From Herbinix hemicellulosilytica (GTDB lineage: Bacteria; Bacillota; Clostridia; Lachnospirales; Lachnospiraceae), in assembly GCF_002904165.1 (NCBI RefSeq), contig NZ_CVTD020000025.1, forward strand, positions 1 to 64,000: a DNA stretch of 64,000 nt. Direction: 5' to 3'. Under the pieces are notes generated by a model, which was not told where the DNA came from, searched no databases, and saw only the letters and a program-made list of their open reading frames with translations. Of this stretch, positions 18,592 to 28,227 are shown piece by piece; positions within the stretch are counted from its first letter, which is position 1; each line of letters begins with the position of its first letter. The position numbers and the translations under genes were made by a program.

Positions 18592-19714
18592 TTATTTCGA
18601 TTGTAACTTTCTTTGTGCATTCCATTTTAAATAAGCGTTTATAAAGGGATCCAGGTTCCCGTCAAGGACGCTCTGTGCGTTACCGACTTCCTCATTCGTC
18701 CTGTGATCTTTTACTAAAGTATACGGCTGCAGAACATAGGAACGAATTTGATTGCCCCAGCCAATTTCTTTTACTTCCCCTCTGAGTTCGGATATTTTCT
18801 CCTGATTTTCCTGCTGCTTCATCATATACAGTTTCGCCTTCAGCATTTGCATGGCCTTTTCCCTGTTCTGTATCTGTGAGCGTTCGTTCTGACACTGTAC
18901 TACGATATTGGTAGGAAGATGGGTTATCCTGACTGCGGATGCGGTTTTATTTACATGCTGTCCGCCTGCACCGCTTGCATGATAAGTATCGATTCTTAAA
19001 TCTTTTTCATCGATTTCTATGTCTATATCTTCTTCAATATCCGGCATGACATCACAGGATACAAAGGAAGTCTGTCTTTTTCCTGCCGCATTAAACGGTG
19101 ATATTCTTACCAGGCGATGAACTCCCCGCTCCGATTTTAAATAACCGTATGCATATTCACCGTTAATTTGAAGGGTAACAGATTTTATTCCTGCTTCTTC
19201 ACCGTCCAGATAATCAAGTACCTGTACGGTAAAACCTTTTTTGTCGGCCCATCTTTGATACATTCTGCATAACATTCCGGCCCAATCGCAGCTTTCAGTG
19301 CCGCCCGCTCCCGCATGCAGTGTTAAAATCGCATTGTAACTGTCATACTCCTCGGACAGTAATGTTCTAAGTCTTAGCTCCTCAAAATCTTCCTCAAATT
19401 TGTCCAATGCTTCTTTTATTTCAGGAAGCAGCGACTCATCATTTTCCTCATATCCTATCTGAATAAGAGTTTCTAGATCCTCATATTCATTCTTAAGTCT
19501 GTTGTATTTTTCGACAATGTTTTTTAGCCCGTTTAATTCTTTTATAATTTCCTGAGCCTTTTTTGCATCATCCCAAAATCCCGGGGCTTCCATTATCGAA
19601 CTTATCTCTTTTATTCGCGATTCCTTACCTGCCAGGTCAAAGTGCATCCCCCACTTCAGCCAGCGGTTTTTCAAAATTCTCCAAGGTATATTTATATTGA
19701 TCTAACTCTACCAC
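18592..19714 (-). CDS. prfB: Peptide chain release factor 2, programmed +1 frameshift
   Basis: RF2 terminates translation at UGA and UAA. The gene has two frames. Frame one starts at GTG 19714 (AGAGG seven bases before) and runs 25 codons to an in-frame TGA at 19637-19639. The shift site reads GGGGG-ATGCA-CTTTGAC, the classic internal Shine-Dalgarno plus CTT TGA C; after slipping +1 the second frame continues from Asp at 19638 for 348 residues, total about 373. The codon-reading tripeptide SPF and the catalytic GGQ (ASGAGGQHVNKTAS) are present. The shift gives autoregulation: scarce RF2 favours frameshifting. Gene order hpf-secA-prfB is typical. Confidence 0.97.
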
Positions 19715-19786
19715 TGTATCACCTCTTTCTAGTATTATATACTACCATTTATAAAAATTCAACCAAAATTGTATAAAAATTCGTTA

Positions 19787-22360
19787 TTAAGCATTACGTC
19801 CGCAGCAATGCTTATATTTTCTTCCGCTTCCGCAAGGACACGGATCATTGGGCATAATCTTTTTGCTTGCTCTTTTAATCGGAGTCCTTGCCACAGTGTC
19901 ATCCCTGTTTGTTCCTGTTACTTTAGCAACTTCTTCCCTTTCAACCTTTTGCTCGACTCTTACGTGCATAAGAGCCTTAACGGTTTCCTCGCGGATGGAG
20001 TTTATCATTGCTTCAAACATTTCAAAGCCCTGGAATTTATATTCAACTATAGGCTGACGGTTACCATATGCCTGAAGCCCGATACCCTGACGCAGCTGGT
20101 CCATATCATCTATGTGATCCATCCATTTACGGTCAATAACCCTAAGCAGAATAACCCGTTCTATCTCTCTTAAATGTTCGCTGTCAGGAAATTCGGCTTC
20201 TTTTTCCTCATAGAATTTTACCGCTTTTTCTTTAAGCTGCTGAATCAGGTCATTTTTCTTCATGGATTTCATCTGCTGCGGTGTAAGCACTACAGGCTCC
20301 ATAGGTATTATAGGAAGCAGCATATTATTTAACTCATCCAAATCCCATTCGGACGGAGACTGATCATCACCGATACAAGTATTTACACACCCTTCTACGG
20401 TATCGGTAATCATCTTGAATATGGTATCCCTCATGTTTTCTCCGTTCAGGACCCTTCTTCTTTCGGCGTAAATAACTTCTCTCTGTTCGTTATTTACCTG
20501 GTCGTATTCAAGCAGGTTCTTTCTTATACCGAAGTTGTTGTTCTCTATTCTTTTTTGTGCTTTTTCAATGGCGCTGGAAAGCATCTTGTGCTGTATCTGC
20601 TCTCCCTCGGGTATACCCAAAGAATTAAATATATTCATAAGTCGTTCCGAACCGAACAGACGCATAAGGTCGTCTTCCAATGAAATATAAAAGCGGGATT
20701 CACCGGGATCTCCCTGTCTTCCTGAACGTCCTCTTAACTGGTTGTCAATACGCCTTGATTCATGACGTTCGGTACCGATAACTTTCAGTCCGCCTACTTC
20801 GGCAGCACCTTCTCCCAGTTTAATATCTGTACCACGGCCGGCCATATTTGTGGCAATTGTAACTGCTCCGAGTTTTCCGGCCTCGGCTATTATTTGAGCT
20901 TCCATCTCATGATATTTGGCATTAAGTACGTTATGAGGAATTCTCTTCTTCTTCAACAACTCACTGATTTCTTCCGACGCCTCGATAGAAATAGTACCCA
21001 CCAGTACCGGCTGTCCTTTCTTGTGGGATTCTTCAATATCTTTTATTATGGCAGCCAGCTTTTCCTTCTTTGTCTTATAAACCGCATCTTCATGGTCTAT
21101 ACGGATTACGGGAACGTTGGTAGGAATTTCAATTACGTCCATACCGTAAATTTCTCTGAATTCTTGCTCTTCTGTAAGCGCCGTTCCGGTCATACCGCAT
21201 TTTTTCTTATACTTGTTAAAGAAGTTCTGGAAAGTTATGGTAGCTAAGGTCTTTGACTCTCTCTTTACCTTAACCCTTTCTTTAGCCTCTATTGCTTGAT
21301 GAAGTCCGTCACTGTAGCGTCTTCCCGGCATAATACGGCCCGTAAACTCATCCACAATAAGGACCTCATCGTCTTTAACTACATAATCTTTATCTCTGTG
21401 CATAAGATAATGAGCCCTGAGGGCAAGGATTACATGATGCTGGATTTCCAGGTTCTCAGGATCGGCAAGGTTTTCAATATTAAAAAACTGCTCTACCTTT
21501 TTAATTCCCTGCTCTGTCAAATGTACATTTTTCTCTTTTTCGTTGACTATAAAGTCGCCTTCTTCTTTTATTTCTTCTTTCATTATGGCCGCCATCTTGG
21601 TAAGCTCGCCGCTGGCTTTACCTTTTACCAGCTGTCTTGCCAGTATATCACATACCCTGTATAATTCGGTGGACTTACCGCTGCTTCCTGATATAATCAA
21701 AGGTGTTCTTGCCTCATCTATAAGAACAGAGTCAACCTCGTCAATTATGGCATAATGAAGATCCCTTTGAACCAGTTGTTCTTTGTAAATGACCATGTTA
21801 TCCCTAAGATAATCAAAGCCGAACTCATTGTTGGTACCGTAAGTAATATCGCAAGCATAGGCCTTTTTTCTTTCTTCCCTGTCCATGCTGTTTAAAATTA
21901 CCCCGACCGACAAACCTAAAAATTCATAAATCTTGCCCATCCATTCGGTATCACGCTTGGCCAGGTAGTCGTTAACTGTAACGACATGTACGCCTTTTCC
22001 TTCCAAAGCATTTAAATATGCCGGAAGCGTAGCCACCAGGGTCTTTCCTTCACCGGTTTTCATCTCGGCTATGCGTCCCTGATGCAAAATTATACCACCG
22101 ATCAGCTGTACTCTGAAATGCCTCATTCCAAGGACCCTTTTTGCGGCTTCTCTTACCGCCGCATAAGCTTCTACCAATATATCATCAAGGGTTTCACCGT
22201 TTTTCAGTCTGTTTTTAAACTCGACAGTTTTGGCTCTTAGAGCTTCGTCGGACAGCTTCTCCATCTCAGGCTCAAGAGCTTCTATCCTGTCAACTAAAGG
22301 CAACACACGCTTAACTTCTCTTTCACTGTGTGTTCCAAATATTTTTTCTATCAGTCCCAT
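19787..22360 (-). CDS. secA: Preprotein translocase subunit SecA
   Basis: ATPase motor of the Sec export pathway, cytosolic and membrane-bound. 857 residues. Walker A in [31 protein letters not shown] in the DEAD-like box, [15 protein letters not shown] in motor domain 2, and a C-terminal zinc motif [13 protein letters not shown] (SEC-C) that can bind SecB or ribosomes. It lies 73 bp upstream of prfB and 230 bp after hpf; the hpf terminator and a separate promoter at 22434-22463 suggest partly independent transcription. Confidence 0.98.
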   Translation of the reverse strand: MGLIEKIFGTHSEREVKRVLPLVDRIEALEPEMEKLSDEALRAKTVEFKNRLKNGETLDDILVEAYAAVREAAKRVLGMRHFRVQLIGGIILHQGRIAEMKTGEGKTLVATLPAYLNALEGKGVHVVTVNDYLAKRDTEWMGKIYEFLGLSVGVILNSMDREERKKAYACDITYGTNNEFGFDYLRDNMVIYKEQLVQRDLHYAIIDEVDSVLIDEARTPLIISGSSGKSTELYRVCDILARQLVKGKASGELTKMAAIMKEEIKEEGDFIVNEKEKNVHLTEQGIKKVEQFFNIENLADPENLEIQHHVILALRAHYLMHRDKDYVVKDDEVLIVDEFTGRIMPGRRYSDGLHQAIEAKERVKVKRESKTLATITFQNFFNKYKKKCGMTGTALTEEQEFREIYGMDVIEIPTNVPVIRIDHEDAVYKTKKEKLAAIIKDIEESHKKGQPVLVGTISIEASEEISELLKKKRIPHNVLNAKYHEMEAQIIAEAGKLGAVTIATNMAGRGTDIKLGEGAAEVGGLKVIGTERHESRRIDNQLRGRSGRQGDPGESRFYISLEDDLMRLFGSERLMNIFNSLGIPEGEQIQHKMLSSAIEKAQKRIENNNFGIRKNLLEYDQVNNEQREVIYAERRRVLNGENMRDTIFKMITDTVEGCVNTCIGDDQSPSEWDLDELNNMLLPIIPMEPVVLTPQQMKSMKKNDLIQQLKEKAVKFYEEKEAEFPDSEHLREIERVILLRVIDRKWMDHIDDMDQLRQGIGLQAYGNRQPIVEYKFQGFEMFEAMINSIREETVKALMHVRVEQKVEREEVAKVTGTNRDDTVARTPIKRASKKIMPNDPCPCGSGRKYKHCCGRNA

Positions 22361-22433
22361 TATATACTCACTCCCGTATCTTTCTTTTCAATCTTATAAC
22401 GTCTGGGTTCTTCAATGTAATAATTCACCTATT

Positions 22434-22463
22434 ATTGTAACATTACCGTTTATATTTTTTCAA
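22434..22463 (-). promoter_or_regulatory. Promoter of secA
   Basis: TTGAAA, 18-base spacer, TACAAT on the minus strand, between the hpf terminator and the secA start. Confidence 0.5.
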
Positions 22464-22505
22464 CTTAATTTTATCCCCTAGGCATATCCATAGCAAATAC
22501 AAGAA

Positions 22506-22543
22506 GACTGCCGCAAATAATGTCGGAAATATTTGCGGCAGTC
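22506..22543 (-). terminator. Rho-independent terminator of hpf
   Basis: Perfect 14-bp stem GACTGCCGCAAATA/TATTTGCGGCAGTC with a 10-base loop, followed by TTCTTGTATTT on the minus strand. It lies about 50 bp after hpf. Confidence 0.85.
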
Positions 22544-22591
22544 CTTATTATCTAGTTAAGTATTCACACATCTAACTGTGTAACACCCATC

Positions 22592-23119
22592 TTAATACTC
22601 GGGTTCTATCAGTCCATAGGTATTGCCTTTTCTTTTATATACCACATTAACTTCATTTGTCTGCGCATTTCTGAATACAAAGAAATTATGTCCCAAAAGC
22701 TCCATTTGCACACAAGCTTCTTCAGGGTCCATAGGTTTTATGGCAAATTTTTTAGTCTTGACTATTTTTACGCCATCGTCTTCGGCATAATCATCTTCCA
22801 TAAACGCCTTGTTAAAATTGGCAGCAGCCTGCTTGTGGTTTATCAGCTTATTTTTGTATTTTCTTAATTGGCGTTCAATGATTTCTTCAACCAAATCTAT
22901 AGAAACATACATATCATTGCTTACTTCTTCTGCTCTTATAATACTTCCTTTAACAGGAATTGTTACCTCAATTTTTTGCCTATCTTTCTCGACACTAAAC
23001 GTCACATGAACTTCTGTTTCAGGAGTGAAATAACGTTCCAGTTTTCCGATCTTTTCATATACTGCGTTCTTCAAACTTTCCGTTACATCAATATTTTTTC
23101 CACTGATAATATAACGCAT
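22592..23119 (-). CDS. hpf: Ribosome hibernation promoting factor, long form
   Basis: 175 residues: the N-terminal HPF/YfiA domain (MRYIISGKNIDVTESLKNAVYEKIGKLERYF) and a C-terminal dimerisation domain (EACVQMELLGHNFFVFRNAQTNEVNVVYKRKGNTYGLIEPEY). The long form binds 70S ribosomes and dimerises them to 100S during slow growth. Its place upstream of secA and prfB is common in Firmicutes. It is preceded by a clear promoter and followed by its own terminator. Confidence 0.96.
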   Translation of the reverse strand: MRYIISGKNIDVTESLKNAVYEKIGKLERYFTPETEVHVTFSVEKDRQKIEVTIPVKGSIIRAEEVSNDMYVSIDLVEEIIERQLRKYKNKLINHKQAAANFNKAFMEDDYAEDDGVKIVKTKKFAIKPMDPEEACVQMELLGHNFFVFRNAQTNEVNVVYKRKGNTYGLIEPEY

Positions 23120-23179
23120 ATGATCAACTCCTTTTCATAATTAGCACATAAACTAATATGCTAATTTGATTGTAGTTTT

Positions 23180-23208
23180 ATTATATCATAGCCAAAATCT
23201 TGTTACAA
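23180..23208 (-). promoter_or_regulatory. Promoter of hpf
   Basis: On the minus strand TTGTAA, 17-base spacer, TATAAT, about 55 bases before the start codon. Confidence 0.6.
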
Positions 23209-23449
23209 GCTTTTTAAGATTAAGGTTCATTTATACAGATAAAACTCTATTTATTTTCATATTACCATATTTTCCAACAATTTTCGTTAAATATTAATCA
23301 ATTAATCCTATAAAAAACTATTATCCGACAATATAAAAATCAGCTACTTTTTCGTATAGATTTACATAAAATGTCGATTTATCAGAAGTAACAAAACGAA
23401 TTTTCGAACTTTACATGAATTTTAACGTGCGACAAGAGTAGTTTATAAA

Positions 23450-23542
23450 TGTGGATAATGTGGATAAATTCGTGTATAACTTCTTTTCAATTAAAATTAG
23501 TGCTTTTATTATGTGGATAACTTCTTAATAAAGTTATCCACT
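23450..23542. promoter_or_regulatory. DnaA-box cluster in an AT-rich spacer
   Basis: Within 93 bp there are three exact DnaA boxes (TGTGGATAA at 23450-23458, 23459-23467 in direct tandem, and 23512-23520) and two near matches (CGTGTATAA at 23471-23479 and TTATCCACT at 23534-23542). The last two sites in the series form an 11-bp perfect inverted repeat, GTGGATAACTT/AAGTTATCCAC, at 23513-23541. The surrounding gene-free spacer (23120-23862) is very AT-rich, especially from 23630 to 23760. DnaA binding is inferred from the consensus. The cluster may control hpf, titrate DnaA or belong to an origin; see findings. Confidence 0.6.
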
Positions 23543-23792
23543 TAAAGTTACTATATCCATTTTATGTAAATAACTTTTCTTCTTTTGTGCAAGATAACCA
23601 TATCCGGCTTTGTCAATAGGTTTTTGTTAATGATTTTTTTGATCTTATTTCAAATTAAAATTTCTCTAATTTAATCAATTTTCAAAACTTTATGAAAGTT
23701 GATAAATTTTATTGCAAATACTACGATTTAATTCGTAATTTGCTTCCTTTTTTTTAATATATCCCATTTATCATGCATTTTATTAATAAAAA

Positions 23793-23828
23793 AGGCCGTC
23801 CTAAATGATGACTCACTTAGTACAGCCT
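23793..23828 (-). terminator. Terminator of the PilZ gene
   Basis: Imperfect hairpin AGGC-GT-CTAA-TGA / TCA-TTAG-AC-GCCT followed by six T residues on the minus strand, 35 bp after the PilZ gene. Confidence 0.75.
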
Positions 23829-23862
23829 GCTATCACGCTTATTTTATTTAATAACTATAATA

Positions 23863-24225
23863 TTAAGACATTAAACTCTTTTCATATTTATCAACTTTAT
23901 CTGCCAGAAAAGGTGCAAGCCCCACAAATTCCGCTCCATAAGCATATAAATTTTTTTCCACCTTCTGCGTCCGGACAATGCGCATTACAACCCTAATGAA
24001 ATCTCCGTTATTTAAATTAATAGTCCCTCTAAAATAGTATCCAACGGGTAAGACTGCTTCGCTTACAAAACCAATACCGCTTTTTGAAATATCGTAAACC
24101 CTTATCGAAACCCCTAAATTTTTTACTACTATATTATCTTGCTTAAATAGCTCGTCTACTTCCATTTTAAGATCAATAGGCAGTCTTTTATACCTTCTTC
24201 TTTCATTTATTTGTTTGTTATCCAC
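23863..24225 (-). CDS. PilZ domain protein
   Basis: About 120 residues. The c-di-GMP binding signature is complete: RRRYKR near the N-terminus and DISKSGIGF some 40 residues later. PilZ proteins bind cyclic di-GMP and often adjust motility or surface polysaccharide; the partner cannot be told here. The frame opens further upstream, but the GTG at 24225 has GGGG seven bases before it and leads straight into the domain, so it is preferred. The ISL3 element begins about 130 bp upstream and leaves the promoter intact. Confidence 0.85.
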   Translation of the reverse strand: MDNKQINERRRYKRLPIDLKMEVDELFKQDNIVVKNLGVSIRVYDISKSGIGFVSEAVLPVGYYFRGTINLNNGDFIRVVMRIVRTQKVEKNLYAYGAEFVGLAPFLADKVDKYEKSLMS

Positions 24226-24284
24226 ATGAACACCCCTTCTGGAATTAGAAAAGATATTACAAATTATACGGGTATCACAATAAA

Positions 24285-24313
24285 ATAATAGCACAAATTC
24301 AATTATTTTCCAA
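24285..24313 (-). promoter_or_regulatory. Promoter of the PilZ gene
   Basis: TTGGAA, 17-base spacer, TATTAT on the minus strand, about 40 bp inside the left edge of the ISL3 element's flank; the insertion did not destroy it. Confidence 0.45.
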
Positions 24314-24353
24314 TAATTTTATTAAAATACAGCTTAAATAACTACAAAAAAGA

Positions 24354-25789
24354 GGTTCTATAATAAATGTTGGGGTAAGTGAATCATTTAGTTCACAACC
24401 CCAGCATTTTAGTTTATAATAAAAAAACCTCCCAGTGCCAGTCAATAAGTAGACCACCAGGAGGTAAATAAATATGCTTAATAAGCATATCACATCTTTA
24501 TTAAATTTGGAAGGTATTTTTGTAAAAAAAATCAACCACGCAGATAATTATTTAAAAATTTATATTGAAACAAAAGCCACAACACAGATTTGCCCTTGTT
24601 GTCATCAACAAACTAAACAGATACATGATTACCGTTATCAAAAAATTAAAGATTTACCTTTACAGTTCAAAGACTGCTATCTAATTCTTAAAAAAAGGCG
24701 GTATCGTTGTAAGTGTGGAAAACGTTTTTATGAAAAATATCCCTTTTTAGCTAGATATCAGCAACGAACCACTCGTCTTACTCAATACATAGCTAATGAA
24801 TTACGAAATTCGGTTTCTATAAAAGCTGTTGCTGAAAAATCTAATGTATCTCATTCAACGGTCACTAGAATTCTGGATACTATTCATTATTCTAGTTTCC
24901 CTTTGAAAGATGCTATTGCTATTGATGAATTTAAAGGTAACGCTGAAACAGGTAAATATCAATGTATTATTGTTAATCCTAAAAAGAATTACATTATGGA
25001 CATCCTACCTGACAGAACTCAATCTCATCTTTCTGCTTATTTTAGAGAAATGAATCGTAATGAAAGGCATCGGGTAAAATTCTTTGTTTGTGATATGTGG
25101 CAGCCATATGTTGATTTAGCTTATAGTTATTTTCCTAATGCTGTAGTAATTATTGATAAATATCATTTCATAAGGCATGTAACCTGGGCAATAGAAAATG
25201 TACGTAAAAGAATACAAAAATCCATGTCTCCTACTTTGAGAAAATACTACAAAAGAAGCCGTAAATTAATTCTTACCAGGTATTATAAGTTAAAGGATGA
25301 AGATAAAAAAGCCTGTGATCTTATGCTGCTTTATAACGATGATTTAAGGAAAGCTCATATGCTTAAAGAATGGTTTTATGATATTTGTCATAATGAAAAG
25401 TATTCTATTCAAAGAAAAGAATTATTTGAATGGATAAAGAATGCAGAAAACTCAGGCATTAAAGAGTTTAAAAAATGTGCAGCAACTTTCCGACATTGGT
25501 CAAAAGAAATACTAAATGCATTTAAATATGGCTTAACCAATGGTGTAACAGAGGGATTTAATAATAAAATAAAGGTACTTAGCGTATATCTTATGGTATA
25601 AAAAACTTTGAAAGATTTCGTACACGTATCTTACATTCTTGCAATTAAATAAAAATAAATATGACTGGCACGAGGTTTATTTGTCATGCCCAAAAACAGG
25701 TATTGGTGAGTCAATCATAAAAATAGGCTCTAAGCCTAGTGTTTTAGCATGATTCAAACATATCATACCCCAACACTAGACAAAGAGCC
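24354..25789 (+). mobile_element. ISL3-family insertion sequence
   Basis: About 1,436 bp. The left end GGTTCT-(14)-TGTTGGGGTAAG and the right end, read inward, GGCTCT-(8)-TAGTGTTGGGGTATG form imperfect terminal inverted repeats sharing TGTTGGGGTA. The element is flanked by exact 8-bp direct repeats AAAAAAGA (24346-24353 and 25790-25797), the target duplication size of ISL3. Both ends also contain internal hairpins (24374-24414 and about 25726-25789) that could block transcription from outside. It carries one transposase gene, with a frameshift near its end. The base composition is more AT-rich than the neighbours. Confidence 0.93.
24474..25648 (+). pseudogene. ISL3 transposase, frameshifted near the C-terminus
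   Basis: Open for 375 residues to a stop at 25599-25601. N-terminal zinc finger (CPCCHQQTKQIHDYR, CKCGKRF), a helix-turn-helix (AEKSNVSHSTVTRIL) and the DDE region with AIDEFK, CDMWQPY and VTEGFNNKIKVL. The family normally continues with a YGYRNFERFRNRILH-like tail. That tail is present in the next frame (RISYGIKNFERFRTRILH, stop 25646-25648) and joins if one base is added after CTT at 25578-25580. A single-base deletion, or a sequencing error, thus removes about 20 conserved residues. Activity is doubtful. Confidence 0.85.
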
Positions 25790-25794
25790 AAAAA

Positions 25795-25827
25795 AGACTG
25801 TCCTGCTTTTACTCCAGGACAGTCTTA
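25795..25827 (-). terminator. Terminator of the SH3-NlpC/P60 gene, abutting the IS
   Basis: Stem AAGACTGTCCTG/CAGGACAGTCTT with a 9-base loop, followed on the minus strand by six T. The T tract is itself part of the IS target duplication, so the ISL3 copy landed in the tail of this terminator. Confidence 0.9.
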
Positions 25828-25838
25828 TATTAGCTTAT

Positions 25839-27089
25839 TTAATCAATAACATTTCTTATAGTATATATTTTTCTGTAATTATATTTGGAAGTTATAATAC
25901 CTTGTCTTGAATTTGCTGCATGTACTATTTTTCCATCACCGATATATAAGGCAACGTGGTTTACAACGTTACTGCTGTTGGCATAAAAGATCAAATCACC
26001 CGGCTTAAGTTCTCCTTCGCTTATTTTACGCCCTTGTTTAGCCTGCTGCCTTGACTGTCTTTCAAGGGAAATACCGAATTTAGCAAAGACCAGTTTAACA
26101 AAACCGGAGCAGTCCGTTCCGTTGGTAAGGCTGTTGCCACCGTATACGTAACGGTTGCCGACGAATTTAAGGGCATAATTAACTATTTCCTTCCTTAGCT
26201 GGCTTACGTTGCCTATATTTACGGTTGTTTTTTCTTCATTATTAGATTGCTTCTGTTCATTTTTCTTCTGCTCTGCAGCCTTTCTTGCTTCTTCCTGTCT
26301 TCTTGCTTCTTCTTGGCGTCTTCTCTCTTCTTCTTCAGCCAGCCGCTGCAGTCTTTCAGCTTCCGCTCTTTCCGCTTCCTGCTGCATGCGGATTAATCTT
26401 TGCTCCTCTTCTATAGAAATGGCTTTTTTAAATATTACTTCTATTTCTACATAATCTTTATGTACATAACCTGTCAAATCATTGCCGTATTCGTCGGAAG
26501 TTATAAGGATTTTTGCCCATTCATCGGTTTCCTCCAGAACAGGATAACTCTCACCCAAAGGTATCAATTCCAGAGTTCTTGATTCTTTACTGGGTTCTTC
26601 ACGAACTCTCAAAGTTTGGGTATTTATTACCGTAGCATATTTTTCAGCATACTTGTCTATCAATCCTTCCGCATCTTTGCCCACTGCAAGATAATTGGCA
26701 GCGATATAACCAGTCACATCACCGGATATTATTTTTACCCAGTCTCCGGGAAGCCATTCAAGAATATCGGCTGCACTTCCTTTGTATAACTTTCCGACTA
26801 TCTCACTTTCGGTAGACGGTTGGTTTCTGATATTTACATAATTAGCGGCAATCGAAATCCCCAAATTAGCATAAGGAGAATATAATTCTGTCTTATATAT
26901 TTCCGTTATTTTATCTGTAACCGAACTATCTCCGCATGAAAATACACTATTCAAGGTTTTTGATATTCCGGCCACACCACAATCAACCAATGTCGACTGC
27001 TCGGCGTATGCTTTATCTTTAGAACTTAATAAAACTATTATGGCCGATGCTGCCAATACGGCAACTCTCAAAGCCGGACATTTTTTCAT
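25839..27089 (-). CDS. Secreted SH3-domain NlpC/P60 cell-wall peptidase
   Basis: About 416 residues. Signal peptide (ALRVAVLAASAIIVLLSSKDKAYA), two bacterial SH3 domains (NYVNIRNQPSTESEIVGKLY and TLRVREEPSKESRTLELI), a highly charged coiled coil rich in EEERRRQEEARRQEEA, and a C-terminal NlpC/P60 domain with catalytic Cys in GTDCSGF, His in NHVALYIG and a third polar residue in HAAN. It should cleave muropeptide stems between D-Glu and diamino acid. The ATG at 27089 has GGGAGG seven bases upstream. Its two SH3 domains and linker match those of the hydrolase at 49022. Confidence 0.95.
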   Translation of the reverse strand: MKKCPALRVAVLAASAIIVLLSSKDKAYAEQSTLVDCGVAGISKTLNSVFSCGDSSVTDKITEIYKTELYSPYANLGISIAANYVNIRNQPSTESEIVGKLYKGSAADILEWLPGDWVKIISGDVTGYIAANYLAVGKDAEGLIDKYAEKYATVINTQTLRVREEPSKESRTLELIPLGESYPVLEETDEWAKILITSDEYGNDLTGYVHKDYVEIEVIFKKAISIEEEQRLIRMQQEAERAEAERLQRLAEEEERRRQEEARRQEEARKAAEQKKNEQKQSNNEEKTTVNIGNVSQLRKEIVNYALKFVGNRYVYGGNSLTNGTDCSGFVKLVFAKFGISLERQSRQQAKQGRKISEGELKPGDLIFYANSSNVVNHVALYIGDGKIVHAANSRQGIITSKYNYRKIYTIRNVID

Positions 27090-27194
27090 CTGTATTCCTC
27101 CCAAGTACGCTTATAGCTATTCTTCTCTCGTATTCATTTTGCTACGGGTTGAACTGTTTCAAATTGTTACAAAATTATTACATTGTTTAAAATC

Positions 27195-27223
27195 ATTATA
27201 GCAAACCCTATACTTGGTGTCAA
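27195..27223 (-). promoter_or_regulatory. Consensus promoter of the NlpC/P60 gene
   Basis: Perfect sigma-A sequences on the minus strand: TTGACA, 17-base spacer, TATAAT, giving a leader of about 100 bases. Confidence 0.8.
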
Positions 27224-27309
27224 TAAATTAATGTAAAGTAAAACCGGAAAATCAGGTATTTTCTTATATTTTTAACTTTTCGAAAAAAATTGCATTTAAT
27301 TGTCCGGCA

Positions 27310-28227
27310 TTAGTTATTGTTCAAATATTTTTCTACTGCTGTAATAGCATTTGCTCCGTCAGATGCCGCAGTAATAATCTGCCTTAACTCTTTTGTCCTT
27401 ATATCACCGGCGGCAAACACTCCGGGAACATTGGTTTCGCAGTTTTCTCCGGCAATAATGTAACCGTATTCATCTGTGGCAACAATTTTATTAAATATAT
27501 GTGAATTTGGTATATAACCGACCGCAATAAACACACCTGCTACTTCCACATTAGATATTTCACCGGTTTTTACATTTTTTATGTCAAGAGATTCTACAGT
27601 TTCCGTTCCGTTTATCTTCTCTACCACACTGTCCCATAAAATCGTTACATTTTCCAATGCCATAAGCTTGTTAACGCTGCTTTTTGCCGCCCTGAACTGA
27701 TCTCTTCGGTGTATTATATAGACTTTTTCACATAGCCTGGACAAAAATATAGCATCCTCAACGGCTACGTCTCCTCCCCCGACAACCGCCACCGTTTTGT
27801 TTTTAAAGAAGGCTCCGTCACAGGTAGCGCAATATGATACACCAAGCCCAGAAAATTTATCTTCTCCTTCCACGCCTAAACGACGGGGTTGGCCTCCTGT
27901 CGCTATAACTACCGTTTTTGAACGGTATTCATTACCGTCATCCAATGTAATTACTTTTATTTCATTGTCCAGCCTAAAATCCGTAACCTCACCTGTAATA
28001 AATTTTGTATTTAATTTTTCGCAGTGCTCCCTGAACTTAGTACTAAGATCAAATCCGCTGATACCGGGAGTACCAGGATAATTATCCACTTCATAGGTAT
28101 TTATTATTTGTCCCCCGCTAATAACGTTTTTTTCGATAACTATACAATTAAGTTCAGCCCTTTGGGCATATATGGCAGCAGCCAGTCCCGCAGGCCCTGA
28201 GCCGATTATTATTACATCATAAACCAT
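27310..28227 (-). CDS. trxB: Thioredoxin-disulfide reductase
   Basis: 305-residue FAD enzyme that reduces thioredoxin with NADPH. FAD loop GSGPAGLAAAIYAQRA, redox centre CATC (Cys133, Cys136 in YCATCDGAF), NADPH loop VVGGGDVAVEDA, and C-terminal GVFAAGDIRTKELRQIITAASDGA. All active residues are present. Its 5' end faces the CvfB-like gene across a 440-bp divergent spacer. Confidence 0.96.
   Translation of the reverse strand: MVYDVIIIGSGPAGLAAAIYAQRAELNCIVIEKNVISGGQIINTYEVDNYPGTPGISGFDLSTKFREHCEKLNTKFITGEVTDFRLDNEIKVITLDDGNEYRSKTVVIATGGQPRRLGVEGEDKFSGLGVSYCATCDGAFFKNKTVAVVGGGDVAVEDAIFLSRLCEKVYIIHRRDQFRAAKSSVNKLMALENVTILWDSVVEKINGTETVESLDIKNVKTGEISNVEVAGVFIAVGYIPNSHIFNKIVATDEYGYIIAGENCETNVPGVFAAGDIRTKELRQIITAASDGANAITAVEKYLNNN

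Noticed and set aside
19641-19674. Start of RF2 at ATG 19674
   Set aside because: It lies in the second frame upstream of the frameshift site and lacks a binding site; the GTG at 19714 plus +1 shift explains the gene.
23120-23862. Chromosomal replication origin
   Set aside because: DnaA boxes and AT-rich DNA fit, but gene direction does not switch here and no dnaA, dnaN or other origin genes are near. Kept as a DnaA-box cluster only.
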